From Linum tenue (Eukaryota; Streptophyta; Magnoliopsida; Malpighiales; Linaceae): a stretch of DNA of 64,000 bases. The position numbers were made by a program, and so were the translations under genes. Positions 32,915-45,359 of the stretch are shown one piece after another (within the stretch, counting starts at the first letter, position 1; each line of letters starts with the position of its first letter). The notes under the pieces are model-generated. The model saw only the letters and a list, made by a program, of their open reading frames with translations. It was not told where the DNA came from and did no database searches. The stretch spans positions 82,640,547 to 82,704,546 of the forward strand of contig CAMGYJ010000005.1 in the NCBI GenBank assembly GCA_946122785.1, given 5' to 3'.

Positions 32915-35010
32915 ATTACTAGATGTATTGTGTGGAACCTCATTGAAATGTCTTTTTCTCTTAATCTCAGGCCTTTTAGGGAAAAGAGGATCAACTTCTA
33001 AGATAGTGGAAGTTTTCTTTGATTGTACTAAAGCAATTTGAAAACCATTTTCTCTATATCTTTCTGAAAAAGAAACTAACTCCTTCACTTTCTCAATGAT
33101 ATTATCACGAAACATGTCCTTGGATAACAAATGTTTGCTAATGAATTGACAACATGCAATTTCATAGAAAATAGCTAATAATATAATAAATTCAAGGGTT
33201 ATAGGTATAATATGCCCTTCTACTATGCCATTTTATCAAACATGCCATTCTACTTTTTTTTACATCAAACATGCGTCTATACTTTGGAAGAATTGTAAAA
33301 CATGCCCTTTTGTTGAAAATTTCATTGAAAAAATCTTCAATCATGGTTGAACCGAGATTTAGACGACCTGACATCAGCAAATGGGAGGGAAAATGTAAGT
33401 TTTATTCCCCTGTTTTATTTCTCTAAGTCTCGTCAAAGTGAAATTATTAGAATTATTTGGCTATACAAAAGAACCAAAAAAATTCTAAAGTGAAATTTTT
33501 AGGATATTTTGGACATTCGTGTCATCCAAACTAGATTTTCGTCGTGGTTAATGGTTTTTGGATGAACATTTTAACAGAAGGACATGTTTGATCATTTTTT
33601 CAAACTACAGGGGCATGTTTGATGTAAAAAAATAGTAGAGGGGCATGTTTGATAAAACGACATAGTTGAGGGGCATATTATAACTATAACCCGAAATTCA
33701 AAATCACCAAGTTCATTTCGTGAAAAACATTTAGCTTCACTTCTTATTTTTGAATCATTATCAACACTAGCCACTTGAAGTAAAACTTCTCACTTCTAAC
33801 ATTTGAAACCTAATCACTTTTACACTTTCAATGAAACTCTCCCAACGATTCGATGATAATGATTTCAAAGTTAGATCTTTCACGTTATCTTTCAAAATCC
33901 GCCATCTCTTATTGAAATTTCCAAAAATTTGTATATATTCGTTGCATAATTTCCAAAAAAAACTCTAGTTTTGCCACAATAATTGGCAATGCCACACAAT
34001 GCCAAGTTCAGATTATGAGAAGCACATGACGTATGAAATGCTCTAGGATTTATATCTAATAGTCTTTATATACACCACTATGTTTCCTTTTCAGGTTTAA
34101 TCCATTATCATAGGATTTCCCTATAATATTGTCGATATCAAGATCAAGAGAGTTAATTAAGCTTCAAAAACATTAAAGAGTTCTATACCTGTGGTATCAT
34201 TCACATTCAAAAACCCCAAAAAGACTCCTCAATAGAGACAAAGTTAGAAGAGACATCTACATACCTCAATATTGTAGACATTTTCTCTTGATGACTTCTA
34301 TCAGGAGTACAATCAAGAATAACATCGAAATGCTTTGCTTGCTTTATTTTTCTAACAAGCTCATATTTAATTGTAGATACAAGCGAAAGTATAATGAATC
34401 TTATAATTCGTAATATAATGAACCTGCTCTTGAGTAACTGGATCAATCTCAGTCAACATTTCAATCCAGCCTGAAAAATTTCCATTATTCTTTTGGTGCA
34501 ATTTTTCATTACTACCACGAAATGCAAGATTATGTTTAGCAAGAAACTTCACCATCAAAATAATTGTATACATGACTTTTTTCCAATGATCTATTTCTTT
34601 CTCAGTTTGAGTTTAGCTATATTATCTATTATTTGGTTGTTTTGGATACTCAAACGCAAATCATACCAAGTTGGCATATGTTTAATATGTTCAAAACTTG
34701 TTTCATGCTCTTTAAATCTCATGGCCATATGTGACCAATCACAAAATCCCCCATTTGACAATTGACCTTGTGCACCTTGGTTTTTGAAAATCATACAACA
34801 ATAACAAAATAACTTATCAAGCTCTTTTGAATACACGAGCCAATCTCTATCACGGTTTTCACCATTTGATAAAATTATACTATAACAAGTTGCCAAAAAT
34901 CTCCTAGAAAACTTATCTTTAGGACCTTTTTTCATAGATAAATCTCATTTTGGACCATTTGAAACTAGAATATCAATCATTTTAGAACCAAGAGAAGCCC
35001 AAATCTTAAG
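32915..35010 (-). pseudogene. hAT transposase (TTF zinc finger, DUF4371 type), broken
   Basis: Reading leftward on the - strand: DLKIWASLGSKMIDILVSNG, RDWLVYSKELDKLFCYCCMI (TTF-type zinc finger), then GGFCDWSHMAMRFKEHETSF. NLAFRGSNEKLHQKNNGNF and HFDVILDCTPDRSHQEKMS (DUF4371 region) follow. Then come DINPRAFHTSCASHNLNLAL-like remnants and, past the MITE at 33196-33692, VKELVSFSERYRENGF with PEIKRKRHFNE near 32950. Many stops and frameshifts are present. The C-terminal part is beyond the Athila-like insertion at 25440-25970. The N-terminus is cut by the LTR at 35016. Confidence 0.9.
33196..33692. mobile_element. MITE with long inverted ends, Mutator-like
   Basis: The 497 bp element starts GGGTTATAGGTATAATATGC and ends with the reverse complement of GGGTTATAGTTATAATATGC. 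It is flanked by TAAATTCAA (33187-33195) and GAAATTCAA (33693-33701), a 9-bp duplication with one mismatch, as expected for Mutator-type elements. Interior copies of GGGGCATGTTTGAT and its reverse occur at both ends. It splits the hAT transposase pseudogene. Confidence 0.9.
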
Positions 35011-36296
35011 GTCAATGATTACGTTCCCAAAACACTTGTTTTGCGCCTCATGTCATGGACGTCTAGGATCGAGTTCTTGCATTTTAAGCCAATTTATGAT
35101 AGTTTGGGCATATTTGTGATGTTTCAGGTCCTAGAGCATGAATGGAGGCTTAGAGAGCAAATTTCGGTGCAATTGGAAAGCAAATGGGACTTGGAGGTTA
35201 TGAAGGTGAAATCGACGGTCTGGGGAGTCATTTCCCCGACCGTGGATCAGGTATCTGGACCGTGCTTCTGAATAGGGAAATTTCCTCAGTTTGGTGGGTG
35301 CTATTCCACGATTGGGGAATGAAGGTGGCAGACTAGGGAATGGGCTTCGAGGAGTTTATGTGAAGCGCACATGTTTGATGTTAAAAGGTCTGGAACTCGA
35401 TTCCCCAATCGTGTAACATGACCGGGGAATTCCACAATAATGGGTACTAAGCCAAAACTAGGGATTTTTGGTAAGGATCCGTTTTTTCACTTCATGAAAC
35501 ACCTAAGAGAGCACTAGAGAGAGAAAGTGACGAAGAACAAGGCATTGGAGCTTATTTGACCTAAGATCTGACTATTGAAGCTTGAATTTTGTCCCTCGAA
35601 GAGCTGATTGACATCCCGGAGTTGATTATACACATCGTTATGAGTATGACCACTTCGTTTGTGTTTTCTTCTCCCTCAATGGAGTAAACCTCATTTTCAC
35701 TTGGGTATGAAGAACCTTAGTTCCATGTGTTAGGATTAATGTTGTATGACCCTTTGGATGTTAAAATGATTGATTAGGGTAAATTAAAGTATGAGTATTC
35801 GAGTCATTTGGATCTTGATCACATTCTCTTGATTTTTGCTTTAACCTAGTATAAATAGAATCTCATTGGGTTAATAGAGCTTCTTCGATTGGAAGTAGCG
35901 AATCAATCGTACAAGACTTGATTGATTCATTACTCTTTACTGGAGTTCATTCCAGTAGAGGAGATCTTTTTTCATTGCCTTAGCATTTTACTCTAGAGGA
36001 GGTTAGTCGCTCAACGGGTACTGTGTCAAAGAGGGCTTGGTCGGCTTAAGAGATTCCAAACTATTATCGAGTCTTCCCTAGTATAACCATTGGTTAAAAA
36101 ACTAAAGGGAATTACAACTCACATCCAATTGAGGAGCTAGGGGGACACATAATTGAGTGACCCTTATTGCATTTGAAACCGAACAATTTACTTACCTTTT
36201 TTGCTACTTTTTTTCCATAATTTCACTACAGATCGATAGCTAGATAATAGAACATTCACGAAGTAGGTAGTACACGTAGAACCCAGGTTGACAAAT

Positions 36297-38579
36297 TGTA
36301 ACAACCCGTTTCGGCTAAACTCTTATTACGGTCGCTAGAAAATTTCACGATTTAAAATCAACTTTTTTGACAGTATTTCGATGGAAATCGGAATATCGAT
36401 CGATCGAATAAGTATACGTATTAATTATTAAAAGAAGAAAAAATAAGGTGCAGCGGTTGGATTAGTACCGCCCACCATTTCATTCATATATATTTCCATC
36501 CCCAAACCGCCGCTCCAATTACTTTCCCCATCCGTTTCTTCTTCTTCTTCCATTTTCGGCCCAGAGAAACAGAGAAGCAGAGGCAGCTCGGCTAGAAATT
36601 TCAGAGTTCAGTTCTTGAGCTCTAGTGATCCAAAAATCCAGTAAGTAAAACGAGTTTTAAAGCTTTATCGATTTAGAGCTTTAAAACGAGTTTTTGGTTC
36701 AGGAATTTCTTGAATTCCCGATAAGCAAAATTAGGGTTTCGGAGTATTCGAAAGCCGGATTGAGCCCAAATTTCATATACGAGCTTCCTGCAGCGAGGTA
36801 ATCAATTCTCTAGTTCTAATCCATGAATTTCGGCAATTATTTAGGCCGGGGTCCAAATCGCTGAATTTAGCTCCCGCCAGGGTTTGATGTGTTTTTATCG
36901 AGAATTTGATCCGGAGTCTAGAACTAACATTGACGGGGACACTGCAGGGGATATTAGGAAAATCTCGGATTTTGATTCCGGGTTTGTTTGAGAAAGTGAA
37001 GTTGGGGTACAGGAGGCTAGAACCGGTGTTTGAACGACCAGAACTGGTGAGGGATTAGCACGACATACCGGGTTTGTCGTATCACGATAATTATATTGAT
37101 GCTTAGAATTGACCTAGGTGAATTAGAATGGGGGTGTATGGACTTTTATGCTATATGATGAACCATGGATGATATTATTGACTTGCCCTAGCCGATATGG
37201 ACCTTGTTTATGTTGATGATTGCATACATGTTGCGATTTGTGGCTTAACCGTTGATATGACTTCATGGTTGTTCAATCAGGTGTTTTGACATGATGTGAT
37301 ATTGTGGTTGTATTTGGATTCACAAGTGGGGGATATAAACTTCCCAGGGTGATATTATGATGTTTAAGGAGGATGACTTGCACGAGGGTTTATCCCGAGG
37401 AAGTGCAATTATACGACTCCTGATTTACCTATGTTGAGCCAATTATGGCCAGGTCAAGTACATGTGCAAGTAATGAATTATGATTAAGCAAGATAAGATA
37501 TGAATCATGTATAAGGATACCAAATATGAGTGTTGTGGTCTTACGGTCAACTACATAGTAATTAGGACTCCCTATGCTATTACTCTATTATGATATGTAT
37601 GATAGTCACACCTCTCATGTGGTGGTGACTGAAGAACTCTTACGAGATATGACCACACCCAGAGCGGTGTCGGGGTATGACTACACCCATAATGGTGTGG
37701 GGTATGTATGACCACATCCGACGGGATGTTGGGGTATATATGACTACATCCGACAGGATGTGGGGTATGTTTCCCGGGAGAGTTATTAGCATGGGAGTAG
37801 CCAGGCGCCTATAAGTAAAACATGATAAGATGCATATGCATAAGTCAAGGTGGTTGAGTCTTTTGCCTATTGGGATGTCGGATGCCTGAGGTATGATCCT
37901 AGTGCTTTGGCTTGTTTACTAGATGTATGGTAGGGGTATGCTCTTTTATGAACTCACGATGCTATGATTATCTCACTCAGCTATGAGCTGACCCTCTTTA
38001 TCCTTTTTCTCTGCTTATGCCATGTGTAAGTAGATCATCATCAGCAACAGCAGTAGATAGGTGTATAGGTGGGAGCTGAGCAAGAGTTGAAGGCAAGATG
38101 AGGTATGGTCTTCAACTATTCTGTGTTTGGACTACTACTCGGGATTTTGGCCAGTGATCCACACCTTTTTGTAAAAATGTTTTGAAAATGTTTTTCATGT
38201 GCATACTAGCTTCTGATCTAGTGTGAGATATCCACAGGTGTGGAAAGTTGATGATATGTGTATATTTATGTGGTTGTGTAAGTTATTACGACTATGATAT
38301 GTATTAGTAAGGTATGCAGTTGTGGAGTATGAAACTATGCCTATGGCTATGAAAGCCAATGTATATGGTTGTGAGTATATATGTTTGTTTATGGATGCAG
38401 GGATTCAGATAAATTATTTTGCAGGTTTTAGTTACAAGAACTGTTAGCCTATTACGCGATAATTCATGTCGAAATTTTATTTTGGTAAATTTTGATAATT
38501 AATGTAACACCCGAGATTATTTCCGCTGCAATTGTATGAAAAATATGATTAGGTAATACGTATAGGGTAGGGTGTTACA
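36297..38579 (+). mobile_element. Gypsy-type solo LTR, copy 2, intact ends
   Basis: The 2283 bp element starts TGTAACAACCC and ends GGGTGTTACA. It is flanked by CAAAT (36292-36296) and CAAAC (38580-38584), a 5-bp duplication with one mismatch. A TATA-like CATATATATTTCC at about 36484 lies near the left end. No primer site, polypurine tract or second LTR is inside, so this is a solo LTR. It is inserted in LTR B. TGTAACACCC-type ends are common in plant Ty3/gypsy LTRs; the clade cannot be told without internal sequence. Confidence 0.85.
37645..37772 (+). repeat. Tandem hairpin units in the solo LTR
   Basis: Four units of about 33 bp read TATGACCACACCC...GGTGTCGGGG, TATGACTACACCC...GGTGTGGGG, TATGACCACATCC...GGATGTTGGGG and TATGACTACATCC...GGATGTGGGG. 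Each has a short inverted pair (ACACC/GGTGT or ACATCC/GGATGT). Copy 1 has weaker versions near 13160-13260. Confidence 0.8.
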
Positions 38580-38658
38580 CAAACTAAACCAGACCCACTT
38601 TACTACAGTCCCTCACTGTGGTTATACTTTGTGAGAAGTGTTCTGTTTTAGTGAGTCA

Positions 38659-39640
38659 AGTTTTTGGGTTCGTTACCGGGGACGGCTAGGTTATTGGAGA
38701 AATGTGAAATTATATTACTTTAGCATTTAGTTTCCTGTTTTTATTTCTCCCCCTTGTTTGCCTTCATAGGTTCTGTTTCTAGTTGTGTGCAAGTAGTGCA
38801 TGACACTTAGCTAGTCATGTGATTTAATACCTTGGAAAAGAACTCTTCGTCATTTCAATAAAGCACCAAAGGAGAGACTGGCTACGGAGGAGGATTTGGA
38901 CTAGGTTTTCATTTTAGAAGAACCCAAGAGCGACGTGGAGATCGCTGCAGAAGAAGAGATGGTAGATTACATTAATCAAGTGGGGGATCTTAATGGGTCC
39001 CAATTGGAGTTAGAGTACCGAAATATGGGGTACTATTTGACCCCAAGGGCTGAGGACTTGAGGTAGAGTATTCAACAACCTCAAGTTATTGCAAACAAAT
39101 TTGAGTTGAAGAATTTTTTTTATTTAGATACTGAAGACCTCTATGGTGTTCAATGGGTTGGAAGGCAAGTGCCCACGAGCGCACCACAATAAATCTCGTC
39201 AGCTTATTGACAAGATCAAGATAAAAGCAGCGCCACAGGAAGCGATCTAGATTTTCTACTTCCCATTCTCTCTCGATGGAAGAGCTAATGCGTGGTTGGA
39301 TAACCATACACCAGATTCGATTGCATCATGGGCCGATTTGGTAAGCAAATTCCTAAATCGCTACCATCCCCCATCCAAGACAATGGATCTGCAAAATGAG
39401 ATTACCCACTTTGCGCAGGAGGATGACGAGACCCTCAAAGATGAATGGGAGAGTTACTCAAGTCTCTTCTTGAAATTCCCTCATCATGGGTTTAGTGATT
39501 CCTTCAAGGTGGGCAATTTCTATTGGGTCCTCCTTCCCGAAGACCGATAGTTGATTGATTCTGTATGCCATAGAAATATGCTGACTAAAACTCCTCCACA
39601 AATGAATCAACCTTTCCAGGACTTGCACACCACCCCGAGT
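38659..39640 (+). pseudogene. gag: 5' internal region and gag remnant behind LTR B
   Basis: After the primer site, coding remnants begin near 38860. From 39240 the + strand reads FPFSLDGRANAWLDNHTPD-like sequence, then SWADLVSKFLNRYHPPSKTM, DLQNEITHFAQEDDETL and WESYSSLFLKFPHHGFSD. This is the retrotransposon gag domain (PF03732 type). Stops are present upstream and at 39548. It ends abruptly near 39640, where opposite-strand gag sequence begins; pol is missing. Confidence 0.8.
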
Positions 39641-40880
39641 TTTAGGTTGCTATAGGGGTTGTTGTTGTTGTTGTTCCCCATTAGCATTGGCAATAAGTTC
39701 ACTTAGATCCTCCGTGGTATTCGCTTCCATCATAATTTAGCATTTTCCAATGCGTGGTTGCGACTTGAGAACCATTCACAACCCATCATTGGGCTTTTGC
39801 CTAGACTTCTATCCTTCAACAATTCCTTGATCAACCCATCAATATTATCCTCAAATGAAGGGCTTGCTTCAGTAGCATTGACTCCCTTCTCATGAGTCCT
39901 CCTCCCCCCCCCCCCCCCTTTGTGATGCCCTAATCATACCCTTTCACCACCATTTTTTTAACAACTCAATCATGGGTGTCTAGTTGAGCATGATCCCTTA
40001 ACACAAGGAGTCGATGAGCACGGTCTTCTAGGAAGAGACTGCTGTAAAAAGTTCCAATCTTGAAATCCTCATAAAAAACATGGTGAGGGCATTAAAGTAA
40101 AAGGTTGGTATAACGCTCCAAACATCTCTCAAAGTTTCATCTTCTTCTTTAGAAAAATGAGTGATCTTCCTTCGAAAGTCCGCCGTCTTGGAAGGCGGAA
40201 AGTACATTGCCAACAATTTCGTCAATAATTCATCCCAAGAGAAAATCGAGAGAGGTGGTTGATTGTTGATCCAAAAATTTGCCTTGCCACTTAGAGAGTA
40301 TGGGAATAACCTTAACCTAAGTGCTTCTTCTGCTACTTCATTCATCTTCAGACCATCCATTAACTCGTAAAACTTTTGATATGCTCACTTGGTGACTCAT
40401 TTTCAAGACCATGAAGCTGGATGTTGCTTTGGATCATGGTGATGAGACCGGTCTTGATGTCAAAATTTTTGCCTGCCATGGGTGGATGTCGGATGCTAAG
40501 TTGGATGCCCACCACCCTTTGGGGACATGTAGTTCCCCATGGTCCTTGTTTCATCCCCATCTTGTGTGACTTCGTTTACCATATCTCCAATCACAAATTA
40601 CTCTTCGACTTTGACTTCTTCTTCGACTTCAGATTGTGCCCAAACTACAAGTCTTTCCCTCTCACGTGCAAGTAGCCAAAGAGTCCAGTTGATGTTGTTG
40701 TCTAGCAGTTCCAAGGGTGCCGGATTGCTCCGAGTCATATACCACATGCACACACTCTAAACAACACAAAAAGAGCCAACAAGGAAGGTCCAATTACACA
40801 CTTCAAGAAAAGAAATGCTAGATTAATAGTACACTTTTTCAAATAATAAACCGGTGTTATCTGGAACAACACTAGAAACT
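39641..40880 (-). pseudogene. gag: gag remnant and leader of an opposed Athila-type element
   Basis: From 40560 the - strand reads NFDIKTGLITMIQSNIQLHG and LENESPSEHIKSF. After a small frame change come EEALRLRLFPYSLSGKANFW, SWDELLTKLLAMYFPPSKTA and FRRKITHFSKEEDETLRD, the same gag domain as at 39240-39550 but diverged. A Gln run (CAACAACAACAACAAC on the - strand, about 39660) is near its end. A degenerate primer site lies at about 40850-40880 beside LTR D. Confidence 0.82.
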
Positions 40881-42868
40881 TCGCTCACGTCTAACTACAT
40901 AGTCTCAATCATTGACCAAATATAACCTACGACCGGATGTAGTATAGAGTAAGTATATTTCAATTTATCAAACCCGAGCGATTTATCTATCCTTACTTCA
41001 GCTAACTATAATTTATCTAGCGATAGAAACATTGTTTTAAGCTATTAAACTAACAAAATGTAAAATGTGGTTGAATTGAAGTGAGAAGGCTTCACTTGAA
41101 TGATTATCTCACTAGTCCCGTGTTGAGATGATGACATGAAACTCTAGCATGATTTGCATATTATATATGTCGTTAGAAGATCAACGTTAGTTAGGATTCC
41201 CTATTCAAGTTGTCCTAACTCTCCTAATCGCTCTCATTGGAGAGGATTACGAAACTACTGAATTAGGCAATTAGGAAAACCAAATTCACTCCCTCGGGCG
41301 ATAACCCAGAGCAACTTAAAGAAATCAATCACCCTCATTCATGGCTCTCTATGACGATTGAATAGTAACCCAAATTACCATAAGGTGATCTTCTCTCTCT
41401 TAGGTTAATTTGCTCCCAAATTGGGAGAATTGATCACCGACACTCAATTTTCATGATAAATGCTCAATCAATGGTCTTGAAGATGAAATTTGGTCTCCTT
41501 TAATCTTGGGTAGGTCAAATTCCTCTCCAATCTTCCTTGGTTTGTTGCTTTCTCTCTCTAGAATGTGGAAGAAGAAACCAATCTCACACTAAAAATTTTC
41601 TCCCTTTGAAATCTGATCTCCTTCTCCTTTTATGTCTGATAGTGCACGTTTCACGGGCAGCCATCACAACCATGATGTGTGCAGTGAAACTGTGATCTCA
41701 ACGCAAAACACATCGTTTCACTAACACACAAGGTTTTGTTGCACACTTCCAGTGGCGGAGCCACTCATTAGATTGGGGGGTGCTTGCACCCTCCTTGGCT
41801 CGGAGGAGCAACAAAAATTTATGAAGGGAAAAGTAAGTTTTGGGAATTACCCTTGACCGACTAATATTAAACAATCTTCCTTACAATCTTCACTTGATGA
41901 GTTTCTAATAAATCTTACGATTTTTTATAGAAATAACAAGTTAGTTCTAAAAATAAACCTACAACTATTATTGTTCTCATAAGAAGTTCCCAACGGTTGC
42001 TTTTTCCCCTGTCGATACTAGTACGATTCATACCAATTACCCCAAATCTTATGATATTTCTCGTTCTAAGTTGAATTCCTGTATTATTTTATCTACCATT
42101 TGATGGCATGTTTAAATACTTATATAGGGTTGACGAGTTAGAAAAAAAGTGAAAACAAATAAGCACAAACCGTATCTATCTATTTATTTAGTTTTCAAGT
42201 TGACAATTATCTCTATGTTGCAACTATAAGTGTGAGAAGCTAATTTTCACACATGAATATACAAAAAATTATATTCAAAATCGGATAAACGATGAGTTGG
42301 GTGCTAGTTTGCACAAGGAATGTGTTCTACAATGTTTTCAGAATATGAAATCTCTTCGTTGTTCGTTGTTCGTTATAAGTGGTGTGAGTCGAACTATTAT
42401 TATGTAATTGTAAAAATATTGAGTATTCTGCTGTCGATTTTTTATTTCGTTTACGTTGACTTTTCTATTATATATAGTTTATTTTTTCTGATATGAATAA
42501 ACACCCCTTTGGCTAATTTTCTGGCTCCGCCACTGCACACTTCACGCCTTGATCCCATGACCCTTGCAGTGCCAACAAGACATCTGAATGATCCTGAACT
42601 TTGCACACTTCATGGTTTGGCTACAATTTTCACGATCTCCTGTCCGTGACAATCTCCTCAGAATCGTGATCCATACGATTTCCAGCACTTTGTCCCATTT
42701 GCAATCCCTTTCGTCCAACTTTCTATCCTTCCATCCATTTCACCTGATAAAATCTGAAACATACTTAAACATTCCAAAACCTAACATAAAATTACTCCAA
42801 GGATAATGCTATACAAATCAAATGACAAAGCCAAAGGGGTAAAAACATGTATAGAATAGTTCGAATCA
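40881..42868 (-). mobile_element. Athila-type LTR (LTR D), 5' LTR of the opposed element
   Basis: On the - strand it starts TGATTCGAACTATTC at 42868, with ACATGTTTTTACCCC inside, and ends GTGAGCGA beside the primer site. Without the nested hAT MITE and one TSD copy it is about 1.19 kb. It has the same kind of inverted GTGAAACGTG/CACGGT motifs (41640-41740 and 42620-42680) as the other Athila LTRs. No second LTR of this element is in the window. Confidence 0.82.
41750..42535. mobile_element. hAT MITE in LTR D
   Basis: The 786 bp element starts CAGTGGCGGAGCCA and ends TGGCTCCGCCACTG. It is flanked by a perfect 8-bp duplication CACACTTC (41742-41749 and 42536-42543). These ends and duplication define a hAT element. 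No transposase is inside. Confidence 0.95.
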
Positions 42869-43618
42869 TTATACTATCTCATCTTTTTAGAGAGAGGAAC
42901 TTCTTGGGCGATTGTTAGACTCGTAGGGGATTTATTTTTCTTTTAGTACTCATTTTGTTTTCTGCGCATAAATCCAAGATATGTAAGTGGATTTTGTATG
43001 ACATTTTTAGTGTCCCGACATATATTAATGTTATGAGGTAATGTTTTTTCTTGCCCTCTTTTAATAAAAATAAAAAAAAATATTTTTCCTATGAGAGAGG
43101 TGATGAACAGCTGCTGAAGAGCATGCCAGCCATTTCACTCGTCCATTCCAGACCAAAAGGCACGGTACACGGAAATAGATATTCCCATTAGACGTTAACC
43201 TGCTAACCATGAAATTTCAGGAGCAAGCAAAACATGAACCGAAAGAAAGCGAAGTTTCATTCCCTACTCTTTTGCCGTTCTACTATTACCACAGTACTAC
43301 GTACTTCTTTTTCTTCCCTCGTCCTTTTCAAAATCCCCATCGTCCTAGATCTTTCGTAGAACTGAAGCACACGCCCGGCCTGGAATAAATTAAGACCTGT
43401 CTACTCACTAAAGTAAAAGGAATGTGCGGAAATCAGATTTTCGCATAGGGTTTTTGGGGACTTGATAAATACTCGAATATCAAAATCATGCCGCTGCTAC
43501 CATTAAACTGCTGGACTAACTACATTCGTCCACATTCCCTCGATTCAAGATTGATTGTTAATAGAAATGAAACAGAAAAAGAAAACAAAATTAGCACAGT
43601 GGTTAACGTGGAATAATG
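42869..43618. other. Intergenic, no gene seen
   Basis: About 750 bp without a supported ORF, RNA gene or repeat. It lies between LTR D and a LINE tail. Confidence 0.4.
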
Positions 43619-44400
43619 TTTTTTTTAGTAAGCTGGTAACTTTATTTGAAGTTCTCTTGATCAAAAGATCAAGCATCCGAAAAAACAAGACAAAACAGAG
43701 TATGTCTACAGAGAAAGCCACAAATCAGCTTCTCACAACAGCAACCTAAAAGGACTAATATTCAGGTCACTACAGAATGCTCTATTACCCATAGCTACAA
43801 GCAGAATCTCCTCTCGTAATTGCCTAAAAAGCGCCTGCCAGTCAAGGCAAGGGCCTCCATAAACTCTGCGACAACGCTCAGTCCAGATTAAGTACATGAC
43901 CCAGCACCAAACAACACTTGCAACTCGCCCTTTAGCTCCCCCAGATCGTGCTAGTGAACTTGCTGCTCGAAGCCTGCTTTCCCAGGTACACGCCCAGGGA
44001 TGTGCCAAATCTCGGGAGACAGCAGAGAAAATATTGCGAGTATACAAACAGTGGCAGAAAAGGTGTTCTCGAGTTTCATCTGCTGCATTGCACAACACAC
44101 ACTTAGCATCTGCAATTTTTCCCCACGTCTGAAGCTTAGTCTTGGTTGTAATCCTGTCAAGAATAATTAACCAAACAACAATCCTATGTCGAGGAATGAC
44201 ATAGCGTCCCCAGATAAGTTGCCACCACGGTACAGTTGCATGATGAGTTCGAATTGACTCCCAGACTCTGCCCAAGGAAAACCTCTGCATAGCCTTCCCC
44301 TCCCATGTCACCACCCCATTCTGATCAACATCAAGTCGATATCTGAACCAACCACGTTGCTTCAACATTTGACGCCATATCCAAGAACCAGAAGCTATTG
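43619..44400 (-). pseudogene. 3' end of a LINE (L1-type) with zinc-binding RT tail
   Basis: The - strand from 44368 reads FSLGRVWESIRTHHATVPWW, RHRIVVWLIILDRITTKTKL and CVLCNAADETREHLFCHC, the zinc-binding region at the end of plant non-LTR reverse transcriptases (zf-RVT). The frame is open to 43733. A T run at 43619-43626 on the + strand is the likely poly(A) tail. No RNase H domain follows. The 5' end is truncated near 44400. Confidence 0.88.
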
Positions 44401-45359
44401 TAGGGATAGACCAGAGAAGCCTTCCTTTGAGTCATTACAAACTTAACTACTCTATCGTGGAAGCTATTGTATCTCCATAGTTCAAAATAACTTCAGCATT
44501 TCACAACGTTTACCCATATCTACATACTAGCTCTGATCTCGACCAGTAGACCGAAGTTCAGTTTTTATGAAGATAATTTGGTTTGTGCCTAACAACAATG
44601 TTCTTCACTAAAACAAGTAGCTCTATAATATAGGAACCTGGGTCGTAAGTTATTTTGGTACATGAGTGAGTTGTATACGGTGGTATAAAACTAAATAAAG
44701 TGGTATATTAATATTGTAGTAACTTTGTCGAAAAGGCATATGACTCGTGAATATGTGGTTGTGACTATGTCTTTAGATTTCTGTTTAATTTCAAGATACA
44801 TCTAAATCAATAGCTTCGTATAGATCACATAAAATCTTTTTTTTTACGCAAAATATCTAAATTGGGAGTCAAAAGAAACAAATACGAATAGATTATGAGT
44901 CGAAGAAAGTTTTAAAAAGAAAATGAGAGAGTATGTTAGGTGCCAGATTCTAGTTTAAACCTTTATATCTACGAATGAAAATATAATAAAATAAAAAAGG
45001 AAAAGATTTGATTAGTCGTAAGGAGTGCTAAAGAGGATTTATTAAAACTTTGGAAAATTAAAACTATGAAGTGTAAAATGAAGAAGATATTTATTATATT
45101 TTATTAGATAAATAGATAGAGGATAGAGCAAGGTTGTCAAACGTATATTCAATCGATCGATTTAACGTGGTCCGACCAGAATCGATCATCTAAATGTTGA
45201 AATACACTTTGGTTGGACGATTCTATGAAAAAGGTAAAATTGGGTTAACTAGTCAAGATCGGGTTAAACAAGTTAGAATCAGGTGGTCTGACTAGTTAAA
45301 ACCGGATTTGAAGATGATTGATAATTTTGTAATATATATTCATACATATATATATATAT
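44401..45359. other. AT-rich intergenic DNA, no gene seen
   Basis: No supported feature except a run of TA dinucleotides next to the MITE at 45360. Confidence 0.4.

Larger units (their letters stand above)
35016..38658 (+). mobile_element. Athila-type LTR (LTR B) with a nested solo LTR
   Basis: It starts TGATTACGTTCCC and ends GTGAGTCA just before a degenerate primer binding site (TTTTTGGGTTCGTTACCGGGGA). Without the nested 2283 bp element it is about 1355 bp and aligns by eye with LTR A, including TCACTTGGGTATGAAGAACC near 10070 and 35700. The hairpin-type motif TTCCCCGACCGTGG occurs near 35235. It interrupts the N-terminus of the hAT transposase pseudogene. Confidence 0.85.

Noticed and set aside
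44401..45359. Possible target duplication of the LINE tail (GTGGAA words near 43608 and 44457)
   Set aside because: Only a few bases match, and the 5' end of the LINE is not defined well enough.
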